Shown piece by piece: positions 8,951 to 16,847 of a stretch of DNA of 64,000 nucleotides. Under the pieces are notes generated by a model, which was given only the letters and a program-made list of their open reading frames with translations, was not told where the DNA came from and made no database searches. The DNA is from Seleniivibrio woodruffii (GTDB taxonomy: Bacteria > Chrysiogenota > Deferribacteres > Deferribacterales > Geovibrionaceae), in the NCBI RefSeq assembly GCF_004339245.1, contig NZ_SMGG01000003.1, positions 930,770 to 994,769 on the forward strand, given 5' to 3'. Both the position numbers and the translations under genes were made by a program. The stretch's first letter is position 1, and each line of letters opens with the position of its first letter.

Positions 8951-9856
8951 TCACTGAGAACGGCCTCCGTGCCCACCACCGCCTCCGCCATGACCTCCGC
9001 CAGAGCCTCCGCCAGAACCTCCGCCAGAACCTCCGCCAGAGCCGCCACCAGAGCCGCCACCAGAGCCTCCACCAGAACCTCCACCTGAGCCTCCGCCAGA
9101 GCCTCCGCCATGACCGCCGCCTGTGCTTCCGCCGCCTGTGCCGTGTTCACCGCTCATTCCGTGCCCTCCAGAGGACATCCCGGAAACACTGCCGCCTTTT
9201 TCCATATGCTGATGCATGCTCTCTGCCATGGTGTTGCAGTTGCCTGTGTCTGCATTCTGCATAAAGTGGTTTCTGTATTCGCCTATCTGATCCGCCGAAA
9301 GCTTCTGAACCGATCTGGTCGCAACATCCGCCGCCCGCTTCTCGGTAACGCCGTATCTGAGCATATCCCTGTAGAGAGACAATGCCGCCACGGCATATTT
9401 TTCTTTTTCCTGCTCTTTTGCAATATATCCCGCTGTGGTCATAAGCGAGCTTTCCTGTCCGCCCGCCGCCAGTGCATCGGCAGATATATCCGCCGCAGTC
9501 TGGGCGGCCTTGCCTTTCAGACCTGCCTGTTTTGCCACTGCCGCCGCAGTTTCATATCTGGCTCTGACTTTGAGCGCCGCATTTGTCACCGCTCTGGCCG
9601 GAACCTTTTTTGCAACCCCTTCCAGAACCTTTTCCGAAACCTTGGTCGCTGCCATTCCTGTGCTTGTGTTAAGGGCATTCTGAATGGCCGCCGCATCTTC
9701 CCCACTGAACCCGTAGGCTCTTGTACGCTCGGTCAGTTTTGCCGCCAGAGCCTTGTCCGCTCCGTTTTTAAGAGCGGTATTGCCCAGATCATCGTATATA
9801 TCCGCAAAAGCCGACAAAGCCGTCAGCAGAATGGCCATAGTTATCAGAAATCTCAT
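8951..9856 (-). CDS. Exported protein with Gly/Ser repeat tail
   Basis: 301 residues. A signal peptide (MRFLITMAILLTALSAFA) is followed by about 185 residues of Ala-rich helical sequence, a short Met/His-rich stretch (TMAESMHQHMEKGG, then GGHGMSGEHG) and a C-terminal tail of tandem GGGS units ending in HGGGGGGHGG. At DNA level the tail is a roughly 12-bp tandem repeat between about 9000 and 9105, so its length may vary between strains. It begins 1 nt after the lipoprotein stop, making it the last gene of the ECF sigma operon. Function unknown; it may be an extracellular or cell-surface structural or metal-binding protein, possibly exported by the nearby type II system. Confidence 0.82.
   Translation of the reverse strand: MRFLITMAILLTALSAFADIYDDLGNTALKNGADKALAAKLTERTRAYGFSGEDAAAIQNALNTSTGMAATKVSEKVLEGVAKKVPARAVTNAALKVRARYETAAAVAKQAGLKGKAAQTAADISADALAAGGQESSLMTTAGYIAKEQEKEKYAVAALSLYRDMLRYGVTEKRAADVATRSVQKLSADQIGEYRNHFMQNADTGNCNTMAESMHQHMEKGGSVSGMSSGGHGMSGEHGTGGGSTGGGHGGGSGGGSGGGSGGGSGGGSGGGSGGGSGGGSGGGSGGGHGGGGGGHGGRSQ
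9000..9106. repeat. Tandem 12-bp repeat encoding GGGS units
   Basis: Repeats of the unit CCGCCAGAGCCT and close variants, read on the minus strand as Gly-Gly-Ser-Gly. Units differ by single changes, which suggests slippage and unequal exchange. The tract lies inside the Gly-rich protein gene. Confidence 0.85.
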
Positions 9857-9857
9857 C

Positions 9858-10172
9858 TCACTCCTCCTCGTACACGCACAATACGCCGCCGAAATCGTCC
9901 TGCTCCTTCATGGGGCAGTCGGGTACGAATATTTCGCCGTCCTTTTCCAGATAATATGTGAAACGTCTGCTTTCAGGCACGGTCACCGTCCATTTTCCGC
10001 CGTTTTTAACAGCTTCTCTGCGGGTATAGCCGTCTGCGGACGAGTAGAATGCTACGCCCGAAGCGTCCTTCACTCTGAATGTGCCTGTCATAACCGAGTC
10101 TTTAACTGAAAACCCGGCGGCGGCGCATCCGCTTAAAACTGTCAGAAACAGTAAGGCGGAAAAAAATTTCAA
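9858..10172 (-). CDS. Small lipoprotein, divergent Ig-like/glycogen-binding fold
   Basis: 104 residues with a lipoprotein signal (MKFFSALLFLTVLSGC, lipobox LSGC). The mature part ends in DDFGGVLCVYEEE, closely echoing the DDFGGENSVLMVGDN ending of the glycogen-binding-like domain of the adjacent anti-sigma factor, and the preceding strands (GTFRVKD, KWTVTVPES, FTYYLEKDGE) fit the same beta fold. It overlaps the anti-sigma gene by 4 nt. I infer a duplicated sensory domain detached from the membrane helix. Function unknown. Confidence 0.75.
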   Translation of the reverse strand: MKFFSALLFLTVLSGCAAAGFSVKDSVMTGTFRVKDASGVAFYSSADGYTRREAVKNGGKWTVTVPESRRFTYYLEKDGEIFVPDCPMKEQDDFGGVLCVYEEE

Positions 10173-10729
10173 ATATTATCTCCAACCATAAGCACCGAAT
10201 TTTCTCCGCCGAAATCGTCAATCTGTTTTGCAGGTGCGGCGGGATCGGGCATTTTTTTATTCTCATCCACAACATAGTTATAGACGTATTCGCCTTTTTT
10301 AAGGGGCAGGGTTATGTGCCAGTAGCCGTTTCCGACTGGTTTCATGTCGATGCTCTGCCACTGGGAGAAGCTTCCTGTAACGGAAACCTTCTGCGCATCG
10401 GGAACATATACCACAAACCTGTGTTTGTCCACTTCCTCAACCGGGGAGGGTGCAAAAAGAAATACCTTTAATGCCACAGCCAGCGAGGCCGCCAGAGCTG
10501 TGAACGACATAAGGGACGCAGGGGTGACTATCCGTTTTTTTTCCTTTATCTCAGGCACAGGCGGAGCATCGGGCATCATGCCTTCCATAAGCATTTCCGT
10601 GTCCAGCATGTCGAGGGTTTCTGCGCAGAAACTGTCGCTGACATTTATCTCACGCACAAACTCCGCTTTCTCCTCAAGTGTCAGTTCGTTGTCTATGAAC
10701 TGGCTTATAAGCATATCTTTTTCACGCAT
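10169..10729 (-). CDS. Transmembrane anti-sigma factor with periplasmic CBM48/AMPK-type domain
   Basis: 186 residues in three parts. Residues 1-50 form a short helical region (LISQFIDNELTLEEKAEF) like the sigma-binding domain of anti-sigma factors, but without the HxxxCxxC zinc motif. A membrane helix follows at about 72-93 (SFTALAASLAVALKVFLF). Residues about 105-186 form an isoamylase-N/AMPK-type glycogen-binding domain (FVVYVPDAQKVSVTGSFSQW, then YWHITLPLKKGEYVYNYVVD). The gene overlaps the ECF sigma gene by 8 nt, the usual arrangement for a cognate pair. It would hold the sigma factor inactive until the outside domain senses a ligand or envelope state; the ligand may be a glycan, but that is inference. 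Confidence 0.83.
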   Translation of the reverse strand: MREKDMLISQFIDNELTLEEKAEFVREINVSDSFCAETLDMLDTEMLMEGMMPDAPPVPEIKEKKRIVTPASLMSFTALAASLAVALKVFLFAPSPVEEVDKHRFVVYVPDAQKVSVTGSFSQWQSIDMKPVGNGYWHITLPLKKGEYVYNYVVDENKKMPDPAAPAKQIDDFGGENSVLMVGDNI

Positions 10730-11201
10730 CTTTTTCCTCCAGCAGAAGTCTCAGTCTCTGTCTGGCTCTGTGTATCTTAACTTTCACATTGGCAACGGAT
10801 ATGCCCGCCGCCGCCGCTATCTCCTCATATCTGAGACCCTCTGCGCCTGCCATTGAAAGCAGACTTCGTTCGTCGGTGCTCAGGCTGTTCATGGCATCTT
10901 TCAGTCTGTTTTGCGCCTGACGGCATATCAGAATCTTTTCCGGAGTGTTTTCGTCTGCGGGATCAGTTTCGGGCATCTCCGAAAATCTGTTTTTCCGCCT
11001 TCCGTCGAGAAAGATGTTTTTTGCCACTGTGAACAGCAGTGATGGATTTTGCTGATTCGGGTAGTTTTCGGCATAGCGGATAAAGGTATCCTGAAAGATA
11101 TCCTCCGCTTCGTGGGGATTACCCGATAGTTTAATCAGATAAGCAAACAGTTTTTTTCTGTTGTTCTCAAAAAAATCCGTCAGCGCCGTGTTGTGTTTCA
11201 T
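10722..11201 (-). CDS. ECF-type RNA polymerase sigma factor
   Basis: 159 residues, normal for the family. Region 2 contains GNPHEAEDIFQDTFIRYAEN and the -10-binding part VAKNIFLDGRRK; region 4 contains LSTDERSLLSMAGAEGLRYEE and an HTH (IAAAAGISVANVKVKIHRAR). No clear ribosome site precedes the ATG at 11201, but a TATAAT box ends 8 nt before it, so a leaderless transcript is possible. Overlap with the anti-sigma gene indicates coupled expression. Targets probably include its own operon. Confidence 0.94.
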   Translation of the reverse strand: MKHNTALTDFFENNRKKLFAYLIKLSGNPHEAEDIFQDTFIRYAENYPNQQNPSLLFTVAKNIFLDGRRKNRFSEMPETDPADENTPEKILICRQAQNRLKDAMNSLSTDERSLLSMAGAEGLRYEEIAAAAGISVANVKVKIHRARQRLRLLLEEKDA

Positions 11202-11215
11202 ATGTTTATATTATA

Positions 11216-11236
11216 GCGGGGGTTTTGCACCCCCGC
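11216..11236. other. GC-rich hairpin between Gly-rich gene and ECF sigma gene
   Basis: A perfect 8-bp stem (GCGGGGGT / ACCCCCGC) with a 5-nt loop in the 45-nt gap between the Gly/Met-rich gene and the sigma gene. There is no T-run on the leftward strand, so it is not a standard terminator; it could protect the 3' end of the upstream message or attenuate transcription into the sigma gene. Confidence 0.7.
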
Positions 11237-11246
11237 CAAACTTTTC

Positions 11247-11735
11247 TTACTGGACGGGTGTTGTGGTGGTATCCGTAGTTGTGTCTGTTGTTGTGTCTGT
11301 TGTTGAGGGATGGTTCACATCATGGTTTGTCATATTGCCCATTCCTGTTCCGTCCTGAGGATTTGAGCCAGTTCCGTCGCCGAAGCCGCCCATTCCGCCC
11401 ATACCTCCTGAACCGTGACCGCCCATGCCTCCCATTCCGCCGGAGGAACTTCCGCCTGATGAGCCTGAACCTCCGGAAGAACCTGAGCCGCCAGAACCGC
11501 CTGAGCCGCCAGAACCGCCAGACGAGCCTGATCCGCCGCCTGATGAGCCTGAGCCTGACGAACCTGAACCTCCTGATGAACCGGAACCGCCGGACGAACC
11601 GGAAGATGAAGACGAACCGCCGTGGCCGTGGCCTCCCATTCCCCCTGATCCTCCCATTCCGCCTTTACCCGCGAATGCCTGACCTGCCGCCATAACCATA
11701 ACCGCCACTGCTAATACTGCAATAACTTTTTTCAT
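11247..11735 (-). CDS. Exported Gly/Ser-rich protein with Met and His
   Basis: 162 residues, with a clear signal peptide (MKKVIAVLAVAVMVMAAGQAFA) and an excellent ribosome site (AAGGAGA). The mature protein is almost entirely low complexity: GMGG and HGHGG motifs, a long Gly/Ser run, a second block of GMGG motifs, and a Thr-rich end (DTTTDTTTDTTTT). The mature part has eight Met in about 140 residues, all in or near Gly-rich context. It lies first in line with the ECF sigma operon and divergent from msrAB. Function unknown; candidates are a methionine-oxidation sink, a metal binder or an extracellular matrix protein. Confidence 0.8.
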   Translation of the reverse strand: MKKVIAVLAVAVMVMAAGQAFAGKGGMGGSGGMGGHGHGGSSSSSGSSGGSGSSGGSGSSGSGSSGGGSGSSGGSGGSGGSGGSGSSGGSGSSGGSSSGGMGGMGGHGSGGMGGMGGFGDGTGSNPQDGTGMGNMTNHDVNHPSTTDTTTDTTTDTTTTPVQ

Positions 11736-11773
11736 TTGTGTTCTCCTTGTGTTTATTTGGTGTTCATGTCTCC

Positions 11774-11801
11774 ATAACGGGCGAAAAAAGAAAAGGTTAC
11801 A
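11774..11801 (-). promoter_or_regulatory. Possible ECF-type promoter for the Gly/Met-rich gene
   Basis: On the leftward strand TGTAACC (11795-11801) and CCGTTAT (11774-11780) are 14 nt apart and look like the AAC-type -35 and CGT-type -10 of ECF sigma promoters. Transcription would start about 30 nt before the gene at 11735. This is a pattern-based suggestion for autoregulation by the adjacent ECF factor. Confidence 0.35.
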
Positions 11802-11852
11802 AAAATACTGTGATATTTTTTACGGCATCATATCTTATTGTCAGAGGTGCTT

Positions 11853-12899
11853 ATGAAATACTCCAGATATATAATTCCGATGCTTCTGATGTTCACCATG
11901 GCTCCTGCTGCGAATGCGGCGAAATATGAGACCGCAATATTTGCAGGAGGCTGTTTCTGGTGCATGGAGCCGCCGTTCAGCTTTCTGGACGGGGTGAAGG
12001 ACGTTTCCGCAGGCTACACAGGCGGAAAGGTGGAGAATCCGACATATGAGGATGTTTCGGCGGGATACACCGGACATTATGAAGCAGTGCGTATAATCTA
12101 TGATCCCGCAAAAGTGAAATATGAAAAACTGCTTGATATCTTCTGGCGCAACATAGACCCCACCGACGCCGGAGGACAGTTCGCCGACAGGGGAACACAG
12201 TATAAAACTGCGATATTTTACACTACTGCCGCACAGAAAACCGCCGCTGAAAAATCAAAAGATGCTCTGGGCAAATCTGGCAAGTTCAAGGAATCCATAA
12301 AAACCGCCGTTCTGCCTGCCGCAAAGTTTTATCCGGCGGAGAACTATCATCAGGATTATGCTCAAAAGAACAAGACCCACTACGACCGCTACAAGGTAGG
12401 CTCAGGCAGAGCAGGATATCTGAAAAAGACGTGGGGAAAGGAGGAGTCTGTGAACCCTAAATATAAAAAACCTTCGGATGCGGAGCTAAAGAGCAGGCTT
12501 TCGCCCCTTCAGTATAACGTGACACAGAAAGAGGGAACCGAAAGGCCGTTCGACAACGCCTACTGGAACAACCACAAGGACGGCATATACGTTGACGTTG
12601 TGACGGGCGAACCGCTGTTCAGCTCAAAGGATAAGTTCGATTCCGGCACAGGATGGCCGAGCTTTACCAAACCCATAGATAAAAAGATGGTCAAAGAGAA
12701 GGACGATTTCAAACTTCTGGGCAAGCGTACCGAGGTTCGCAGTCTTTACGGAGACTCACATCTGGGGCACGTTTTTGAGGACGGACCGGAGGACAAGGGC
12801 GGAATGCGCTACTGCATAAATTCAGCCGCACTGCGTTTCATTCCGAAAGAGGATATGGAAAAGGAAGGCTACGGAGAATATCTGAAGCTGTTTAAATAG
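11853..12899 (+). CDS. msrAB: Exported methionine sulfoxide reductase A/B fusion
   Basis: 348 residues from ATG 11853, which has AGAGG 5 nt upstream; a TTG at 11838 is less likely because it would bury the signal peptide. [22 protein letters not shown] is a signal peptide, so the enzyme works in the periplasm. The MsrA domain has the catalytic [11 protein letters not shown]; the MsrB domain has [17 protein letters not shown] and catalytic Cys in [11 protein letters not shown], but lacks the CxxC zinc pairs found in many MsrB proteins. The two domains repair S- and R-methionine sulfoxide. It is divergent from the Gly/Met-rich protein and ECF sigma operon. Confidence 0.95.
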   Translation: MKYSRYIIPMLLMFTMAPAANAAKYETAIFAGGCFWCMEPPFSFLDGVKDVSAGYTGGKVENPTYEDVSAGYTGHYEAVRIIYDPAKVKYEKLLDIFWRNIDPTDAGGQFADRGTQYKTAIFYTTAAQKTAAEKSKDALGKSGKFKESIKTAVLPAAKFYPAENYHQDYAQKNKTHYDRYKVGSGRAGYLKKTWGKEESVNPKYKKPSDAELKSRLSPLQYNVTQKEGTERPFDNAYWNNHKDGIYVDVVTGEPLFSSKDKFDSGTGWPSFTKPIDKKMVKEKDDFKLLGKRTEVRSLYGDSHLGHVFEDGPEDKGGMRYCINSAALRFIPKEDMEKEGYGEYLKLFK

Positions 12900-12942
12900 T
12901 TGGAAATTAAGAATCTCTCCGGAGTGGCGTGAATCGTTATTT

Positions 12943-13106
12943 GTCTTTGCGAACCCGAAGGGTGAAGCAAACTTCCATATACAGAATCTGCCAGAGCGGC
13001 TGGCTGTCAGGACTTGGAAGACTGCTTCACTGCGTTCGCAGTGACGGCGTGCATGCGTCATTGCGAACCTCGCAGAGGTGATGCAATCTCATCTGATGAC
13101 GGCGTG
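12943..13106. repeat. Two dispersed family B repeats
   Basis: Positions 12943-13045 hold an inverted element (GTCTTTGCGAACCC ... GTTCGCAGTGAC) and 13057-13106 a shorter related copy (GTCATTGCGAACC ... GCAATCTCATC). They account for most of the gap between msrAB and gspN, which converge here. Confidence 0.7.
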
Positions 13107-13120
13107 ATATATTTACTCTG

Positions 13121-13828
13121 TCAGTTGAGAACCGGATGCAGGTTATCGATTTTGCCGTTTATCGAGAGGCTCTTTCTCTGTCCTGCCAGTTTGATGGAGC
13201 CGTTCAGAGCCACTTCCGAATCGGGCATATGAATCCTTTTAAGCCTTATTGTGCCCTTCATGTTCAGTTCGTTTCTGTCGTCAGACTTTATACTGTTAAT
13301 GGTGACCCTGCTCTTTGCGCTCTCTATGTCTGCTGAAACGTTTTCAAAGGTCATTTCACCCAGAGGTGTTTCCAGAAGCATTTTGTCTGCCTGAGCCTTT
13401 ATCCGGGAGGAATCGCCTTTGATGTCTATTTTTCCCTGAATTCTCACGTTTCCGTTGAGTGACACGGGTTCCTTTATAAAGTCCAGAGCCCTGCCGCTGG
13501 TGGTGACGTCAAATTCCATAAGGTCTTCGGATATCTCCGCCTCTGCATTGTATATCCCTTTAACGGATACCTTCATGCTTCTGGTGAAGATGGTCATGGG
13601 GGTGTGGCGGAGGGTGAAATCGCCTATCTCTCTGCCGTTGAGCTGAACGTCTTTCAGAGTTGTGCTGAAAATACCGGAATCCGCACCGTCATATTTTATC
13701 TTCATCCCCATGTTCTTTGCCGATTTTGAGACCGTGCTCTCGACAAAGGGACCGAACGGGAAGAACGCCCAGAGTGAGGTTGTGAATACCAGAATGAATA
13801 TGCCGACCGCTATGAGTATTCTGTTCAT
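13121..13828 (-). CDS. gspN: Type II secretion protein N
   Basis: 235 residues: an N-terminal membrane helix (ILIAVGIFILVFTTSLWAFF), then a beta-rich periplasmic domain (TPMTIFTRSMKVSVKGIYNA, later LNGSIKLAGQ) typical of GspN. GspN is an accessory inner-membrane protein of some type II systems. It is the last gene of gspG-H-I-J-K-L-M-N and overlaps gspM by 4 nt. Family assignment relies on both sequence pattern and position. Confidence 0.85.
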   Translation of the reverse strand: MNRILIAVGIFILVFTTSLWAFFPFGPFVESTVSKSAKNMGMKIKYDGADSGIFSTTLKDVQLNGREIGDFTLRHTPMTIFTRSMKVSVKGIYNAEAEISEDLMEFDVTTSGRALDFIKEPVSLNGNVRIQGKIDIKGDSSRIKAQADKMLLETPLGEMTFENVSADIESAKSRVTINSIKSDDRNELNMKGTIRLKRIHMPDSEVALNGSIKLAGQRKSLSINGKIDNLHPVLN

Positions 13829-14313
13829 GATTTCTCGGCTGTTACCACAAGGTTAAGACGCTGGTCGTTGTCGAATCTTTTGCTGATCTTGACAGCGGTG
13901 AGCTTTATGTTCGATCTGCCCTCAAGCATACGGATAAAGCTGACTGCCTCGTCCCCTGTCAGGCTGTCCACCCTGAAAGAGACGGATTCGCCGCCCTTTA
14001 CGTTGATGGGTTTCATATCGCCCAGACGGTTTGAAAGTCCCAGAGTCTCCGCTGATTTTTCAACGAAGGTCAGAAGACCCTCCTCAACCTTGGGAGCCTG
14101 AGTGGGTGTTGTGAGTGTTTTCAGGTAAAGATCAAGCGCAGAGCTGGTTCTTTCCATGGTGTCGTTATATCTTGTTTCGGCATTGACCGTGGCTGAACTG
14201 AAACCTGCGTAAGTCCAGTAGAACGCCAGAAACAATACTCCGGCGACCAGCAGTATCAGGGCAGCCTTGTCCCTGTTCATGTTGATATTAATATTAATGT
14301 TTTTTAAGTTCAC
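13825..14313 (-). CDS. gspM: Type II secretion protein M
   Basis: 162 residues with a short cytoplasmic N-terminus, one membrane helix (ALILLVAGVLFLAFYWTYA) and a periplasmic ferredoxin-like domain (FVEKSAETLGLSNRL, then VSFRVDSLTGDEAVSFIRML). GspM partners GspL in the inner-membrane platform. It overlaps gspL by 4 nt. An oddity is the N-terminal run of alternating Asn and Ile (NINININMN). Confidence 0.88.
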   Translation of the reverse strand: MNLKNINININMNRDKAALILLVAGVLFLAFYWTYAGFSSATVNAETRYNDTMERTSSALDLYLKTLTTPTQAPKVEEGLLTFVEKSAETLGLSNRLGDMKPINVKGGESVSFRVDSLTGDEAVSFIRMLEGRSNIKLTAVKISKRFDNDQRLNLVVTAEKS

Positions 14314-15293
14314 TGCTGAAACCTCAGGGTGAATGTAATGCTGCCTTCCTGCTTTTTGGTGTCGATAAGGTTTATCTCCTTACCGGTCTCCTTTTTTAGC
14401 TGTTTGCGGAAGTCTTCTATGAATGCATAGTCGGAGGTTGTTCCCTCATAGACCACGCTTCCGTTTTTGATGTCAATTGAGGCGGCGGTTATTCTTTCAG
14501 CCTGTGCCCTGCTCACTTTTTCCAGAACAGAAAGCACCGCATAGCTGGCTCCGCCGTCTTTTTCGGCCTTGAACTTCAGTTTGCCGAAGGGGTCTGCATC
14601 GTCCGCAACGCCTGCCTGCTGGTAGATTCTGTTGAGCATCGCCTCGGCTCTGTTCGCTTTGCTGTTGTGGAACTCATAGCGGAACCAGAGTCCGGTTACA
14701 AACAGCGCATAGCACAGAACGAGTGCTATCACGGCGTATTTGTATTCGCCCATGGCCATTGCCGGAGCTTTTACAAAGGGAACAGTGAGTGCTGATGATG
14801 CGGGAACCTGAGTTGGTCTGGGGGAGTTAAGCCCCTGTTTTTCGATGTGGGTCACCAGCCCGTCTTCGGACTGGATGGTGGTTTCGCCGTAGGTGTGAAC
14901 AAATGTGTCCGTTGTGCCGTAGCGGATTGCCATGGGACTTGTTATTTTCCCTGCCTTATCCAGAACGGTTTTCATAGCGGGGTTTTCCATCAGATCGGGT
15001 TTGAATATCCCTATCAGGAAGTTATCGCCCTTTTTCATATATGCGAAATACGCCGTCAGCTCCGCCGGAAACTGGGTGGACAGGTAGTTGCGGATGAACA
15101 TATCCGTCCTTTTTTTCGGCGCCTGCGGGAACTCCATTCCTGTATAAAACAGTGATGAGTCGTCGATGATGAGATTATATCCGGATTTCATCGCCAGAAC
15201 GGACTGGGGCTCAACGGGTGTTTTTGCCGCATCCGTAAGCAGGAAGAAATCGGAACCTCCCGACAGAAAGATCGTGCTAGTAGTAGTCTCCAT
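14310..15293 (-). CDS. gspL: Type II secretion protein L
   Basis: 327 residues. Residues 1-170 form the cytoplasmic actin-like domain that binds the ATPase GspE, followed by a membrane helix at about 190-207 (YAVIALVLCYALFVTGLWF) and a small periplasmic domain. It is somewhat shorter than the usual roughly 400 residues. It overlaps gspK by 17 nt and gspM by 4 nt. Confidence 0.88.
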   Translation of the reverse strand: METTTSTIFLSGGSDFFLLTDAAKTPVEPQSVLAMKSGYNLIIDDSSLFYTGMEFPQAPKKRTDMFIRNYLSTQFPAELTAYFAYMKKGDNFLIGIFKPDLMENPAMKTVLDKAGKITSPMAIRYGTTDTFVHTYGETTIQSEDGLVTHIEKQGLNSPRPTQVPASSALTVPFVKAPAMAMGEYKYAVIALVLCYALFVTGLWFRYEFHNSKANRAEAMLNRIYQQAGVADDADPFGKLKFKAEKDGGASYAVLSVLEKVSRAQAERITAASIDIKNGSVVYEGTTSDYAFIEDFRKQLKKETGKEINLIDTKKQEGSITFTLRFQQ

Positions 15294-16197
15294 CTAAACC
15301 TGCCATAAATCGTATGACCTTAACGTTCTCTCCGTTTTTGCTCACAAGAGCATGGTAAAAACGGGGTACATCGTTTAAGGTTACTTCAACCCTAACATAA
15401 AATAAAGTGCTTTTTACTGAAATATACGGCAGAACCTGCAGGTATACGTCCTGAGGAATGCCGAATTCTGCCTGTATGTTCGAAACGTCTTTTATCTCAT
15501 TTTTTGCTGTATATTCCGTTATCCGCTCTGCATAGTCGCTCAGCTCCGGCAGAAGTGTTTTTATGGTTCCTGCGGAAGCGAAATTGAGGTTTATGCTGTT
15601 TGTGTCGGACTGTGATGTAAAATACTTCTGAAGCTTCAGAAAGTCATCCGGATTTTTTGTGAGTATTCTGAGTTCCTCGAAGGTTTCCAGAGGTGCGTTC
15701 TTTGTCTGGAAGGTGAGGCCTGTGTATTCGTATCCGCCGTTTTCGTTGCCGCCCAGTGTGGTTTCGCCGTCGGAGTCGATATAGTCCTTTATCTCTCCGC
15801 AGGTTATATCGATGATGCTCTCCTCTTCAACCGCCTCTTCGCATGCATCCAGAAAACGCTGACTTTCGTAGCCCTCGCCGTCGATAAGGTTGTTCAGAGG
15901 AATTTTTGAGTTAACCGGACGTACGGATATTGAAACGGTGCCGTAGGGCACTTCTGTTATAGGTATCGACGCCCACGTCTCCTCTTTGGAGTCGTATGAG
16001 TTGTCGTCGTCCTTCATTATCTCTTCCACAGCCGTTATTGCGGACATGGCGAACACGTTGGACTGATTTATATAGAAATCGTCGGTGACGTTTTCGAATC
16101 CCGCCATGCTCTTTTCATAGATATAGATTGCGGTGGCCGCACCGAAAGCTATGAAAATCAGAACGAAGATGAGCACCGAGCCTCTGTTGTTTCTCAT
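15277..16197 (-). CDS. gspK: Type II secretion minor pseudopilin K
   Basis: 306 residues. The prepilin-like N-terminus (RNNRGSVLIFVLIFIAFGAA) lacks the usual Glu at +5, as is normal for GspK. The large soluble domain (NSKIPLNNLI, later FETFEELRILTK-like and SINLNFASAGTIKTLLPEL) fits the family. GspK caps the pseudopilus tip with GspI and GspJ. Confidence 0.9.
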   Translation of the reverse strand: MRNNRGSVLIFVLIFIAFGAATAIYIYEKSMAGFENVTDDFYINQSNVFAMSAITAVEEIMKDDDNSYDSKEETWASIPITEVPYGTVSISVRPVNSKIPLNNLIDGEGYESQRFLDACEEAVEEESIIDITCGEIKDYIDSDGETTLGGNENGGYEYTGLTFQTKNAPLETFEELRILTKNPDDFLKLQKYFTSQSDTNSINLNFASAGTIKTLLPELSDYAERITEYTAKNEIKDVSNIQAEFGIPQDVYLQVLPYISVKSTLFYVRVEVTLNDVPRFYHALVSKNGENVKVIRFMAGLDGDYY

Positions 16198-16847
16198 TAT
16201 TCATCCTCCTGTGCGGGGGTTGTCACCTGTCCGCCGGGGTGAAATGATGATGCCGGGTGCTTAAAGCTGCCTGTTTCCGGCACAGAGGATGAACCGGAGG
16301 CCGCCGCCTCTGAGAGTCCTTTGGCGGTGAATCCGCATCCTGCGACAAATTCAACGGGGGTCTCTTTATATTTGAAAGATACCTTTATGATAACGTCCGT
16401 ACTTGTGGGGTCGTCGGTGAACCTGTAGCCGTTGTGGGACTGAATCTTGAACTCTTTAACATCGGGCAGCAGTTTCAGCTCCCAGTCATAGTTCAGGTCG
16501 GTCTGCTGTTCCCTGCGCACCAGCCATCCGTCGTCGTCCACAAAATATGTAATGTCAACGGGCATGGCTCTGTTCAGCTTTATGCTGTTCAGTGAGGTGA
16601 ACTTGAGCACTGCGTTCTCGCCTGCATTGTTCACCGAAAGGGATTCCTGATAAAGCTGGAGAAGATCCGGCTTGAAAAGCCTGCGGGCGGACATGAGCAG
16701 AACGTTTTTGTCGCCGCTCTTTTCCGCCGCCTCCTTCGAGGCTATGACCGAGTTGAACATGCTGTATACGCCAAGCACGACCACAGAGGATATGGCCAGC
16801 GCAATGAGCATCTCTATGAGGGTGAAACCTCTGTTACTGGGCTTCAT
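16197..16847 (-). CDS. gspJ: Type II secretion minor pseudopilin J
   Basis: 216 residues if it starts at ATG 16847 (MKPSNRGFTLIEMLIALAIS); an upstream start at 16871 would add eight residues. The prepilin cleavage site RG-FTLIE and helix are canonical. The start lies inside the end of gspI, so translation is probably coupled; no separate ribosome site is seen. It ends sharing one base with gspK. Confidence 0.88.
   Translation of the reverse strand: MKPSNRGFTLIEMLIALAISSVVVLGVYSMFNSVIASKEAAEKSGDKNVLLMSARRLFKPDLLQLYQESLSVNNAGENAVLKFTSLNSIKLNRAMPVDITYFVDDDGWLVRREQQTDLNYDWELKLLPDVKEFKIQSHNGYRFTDDPTSTDVIIKVSFKYKETPVEFVAGCGFTAKGLSEAAASGSSSVPETGSFKHPASSFHPGGQVTTPAQEDE

Noticed and set aside
8908-9961. 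Open frames opposite the GGGS-repeat gene and its lipoprotein neighbour
   Set aside because: Long only because the repeat lacks stops in several frames; no start signals, and composition is typical of antisense readings.
9110-9961. A 283-residue rightward frame considered as a gene of its own
   Set aside because: Fully antisense to two supported genes, Cys/Arg/His-rich composition typical of shadow frames.
11279-11695. Long open frames opposite the Gly/Ser-rich gene (Pro/Glu-rich and Arg-rich proteins)
   Set aside because: They are mirror readings of the low-complexity repeat in the real gene, with no signal peptide or ribosome site; the leftward frame has both.
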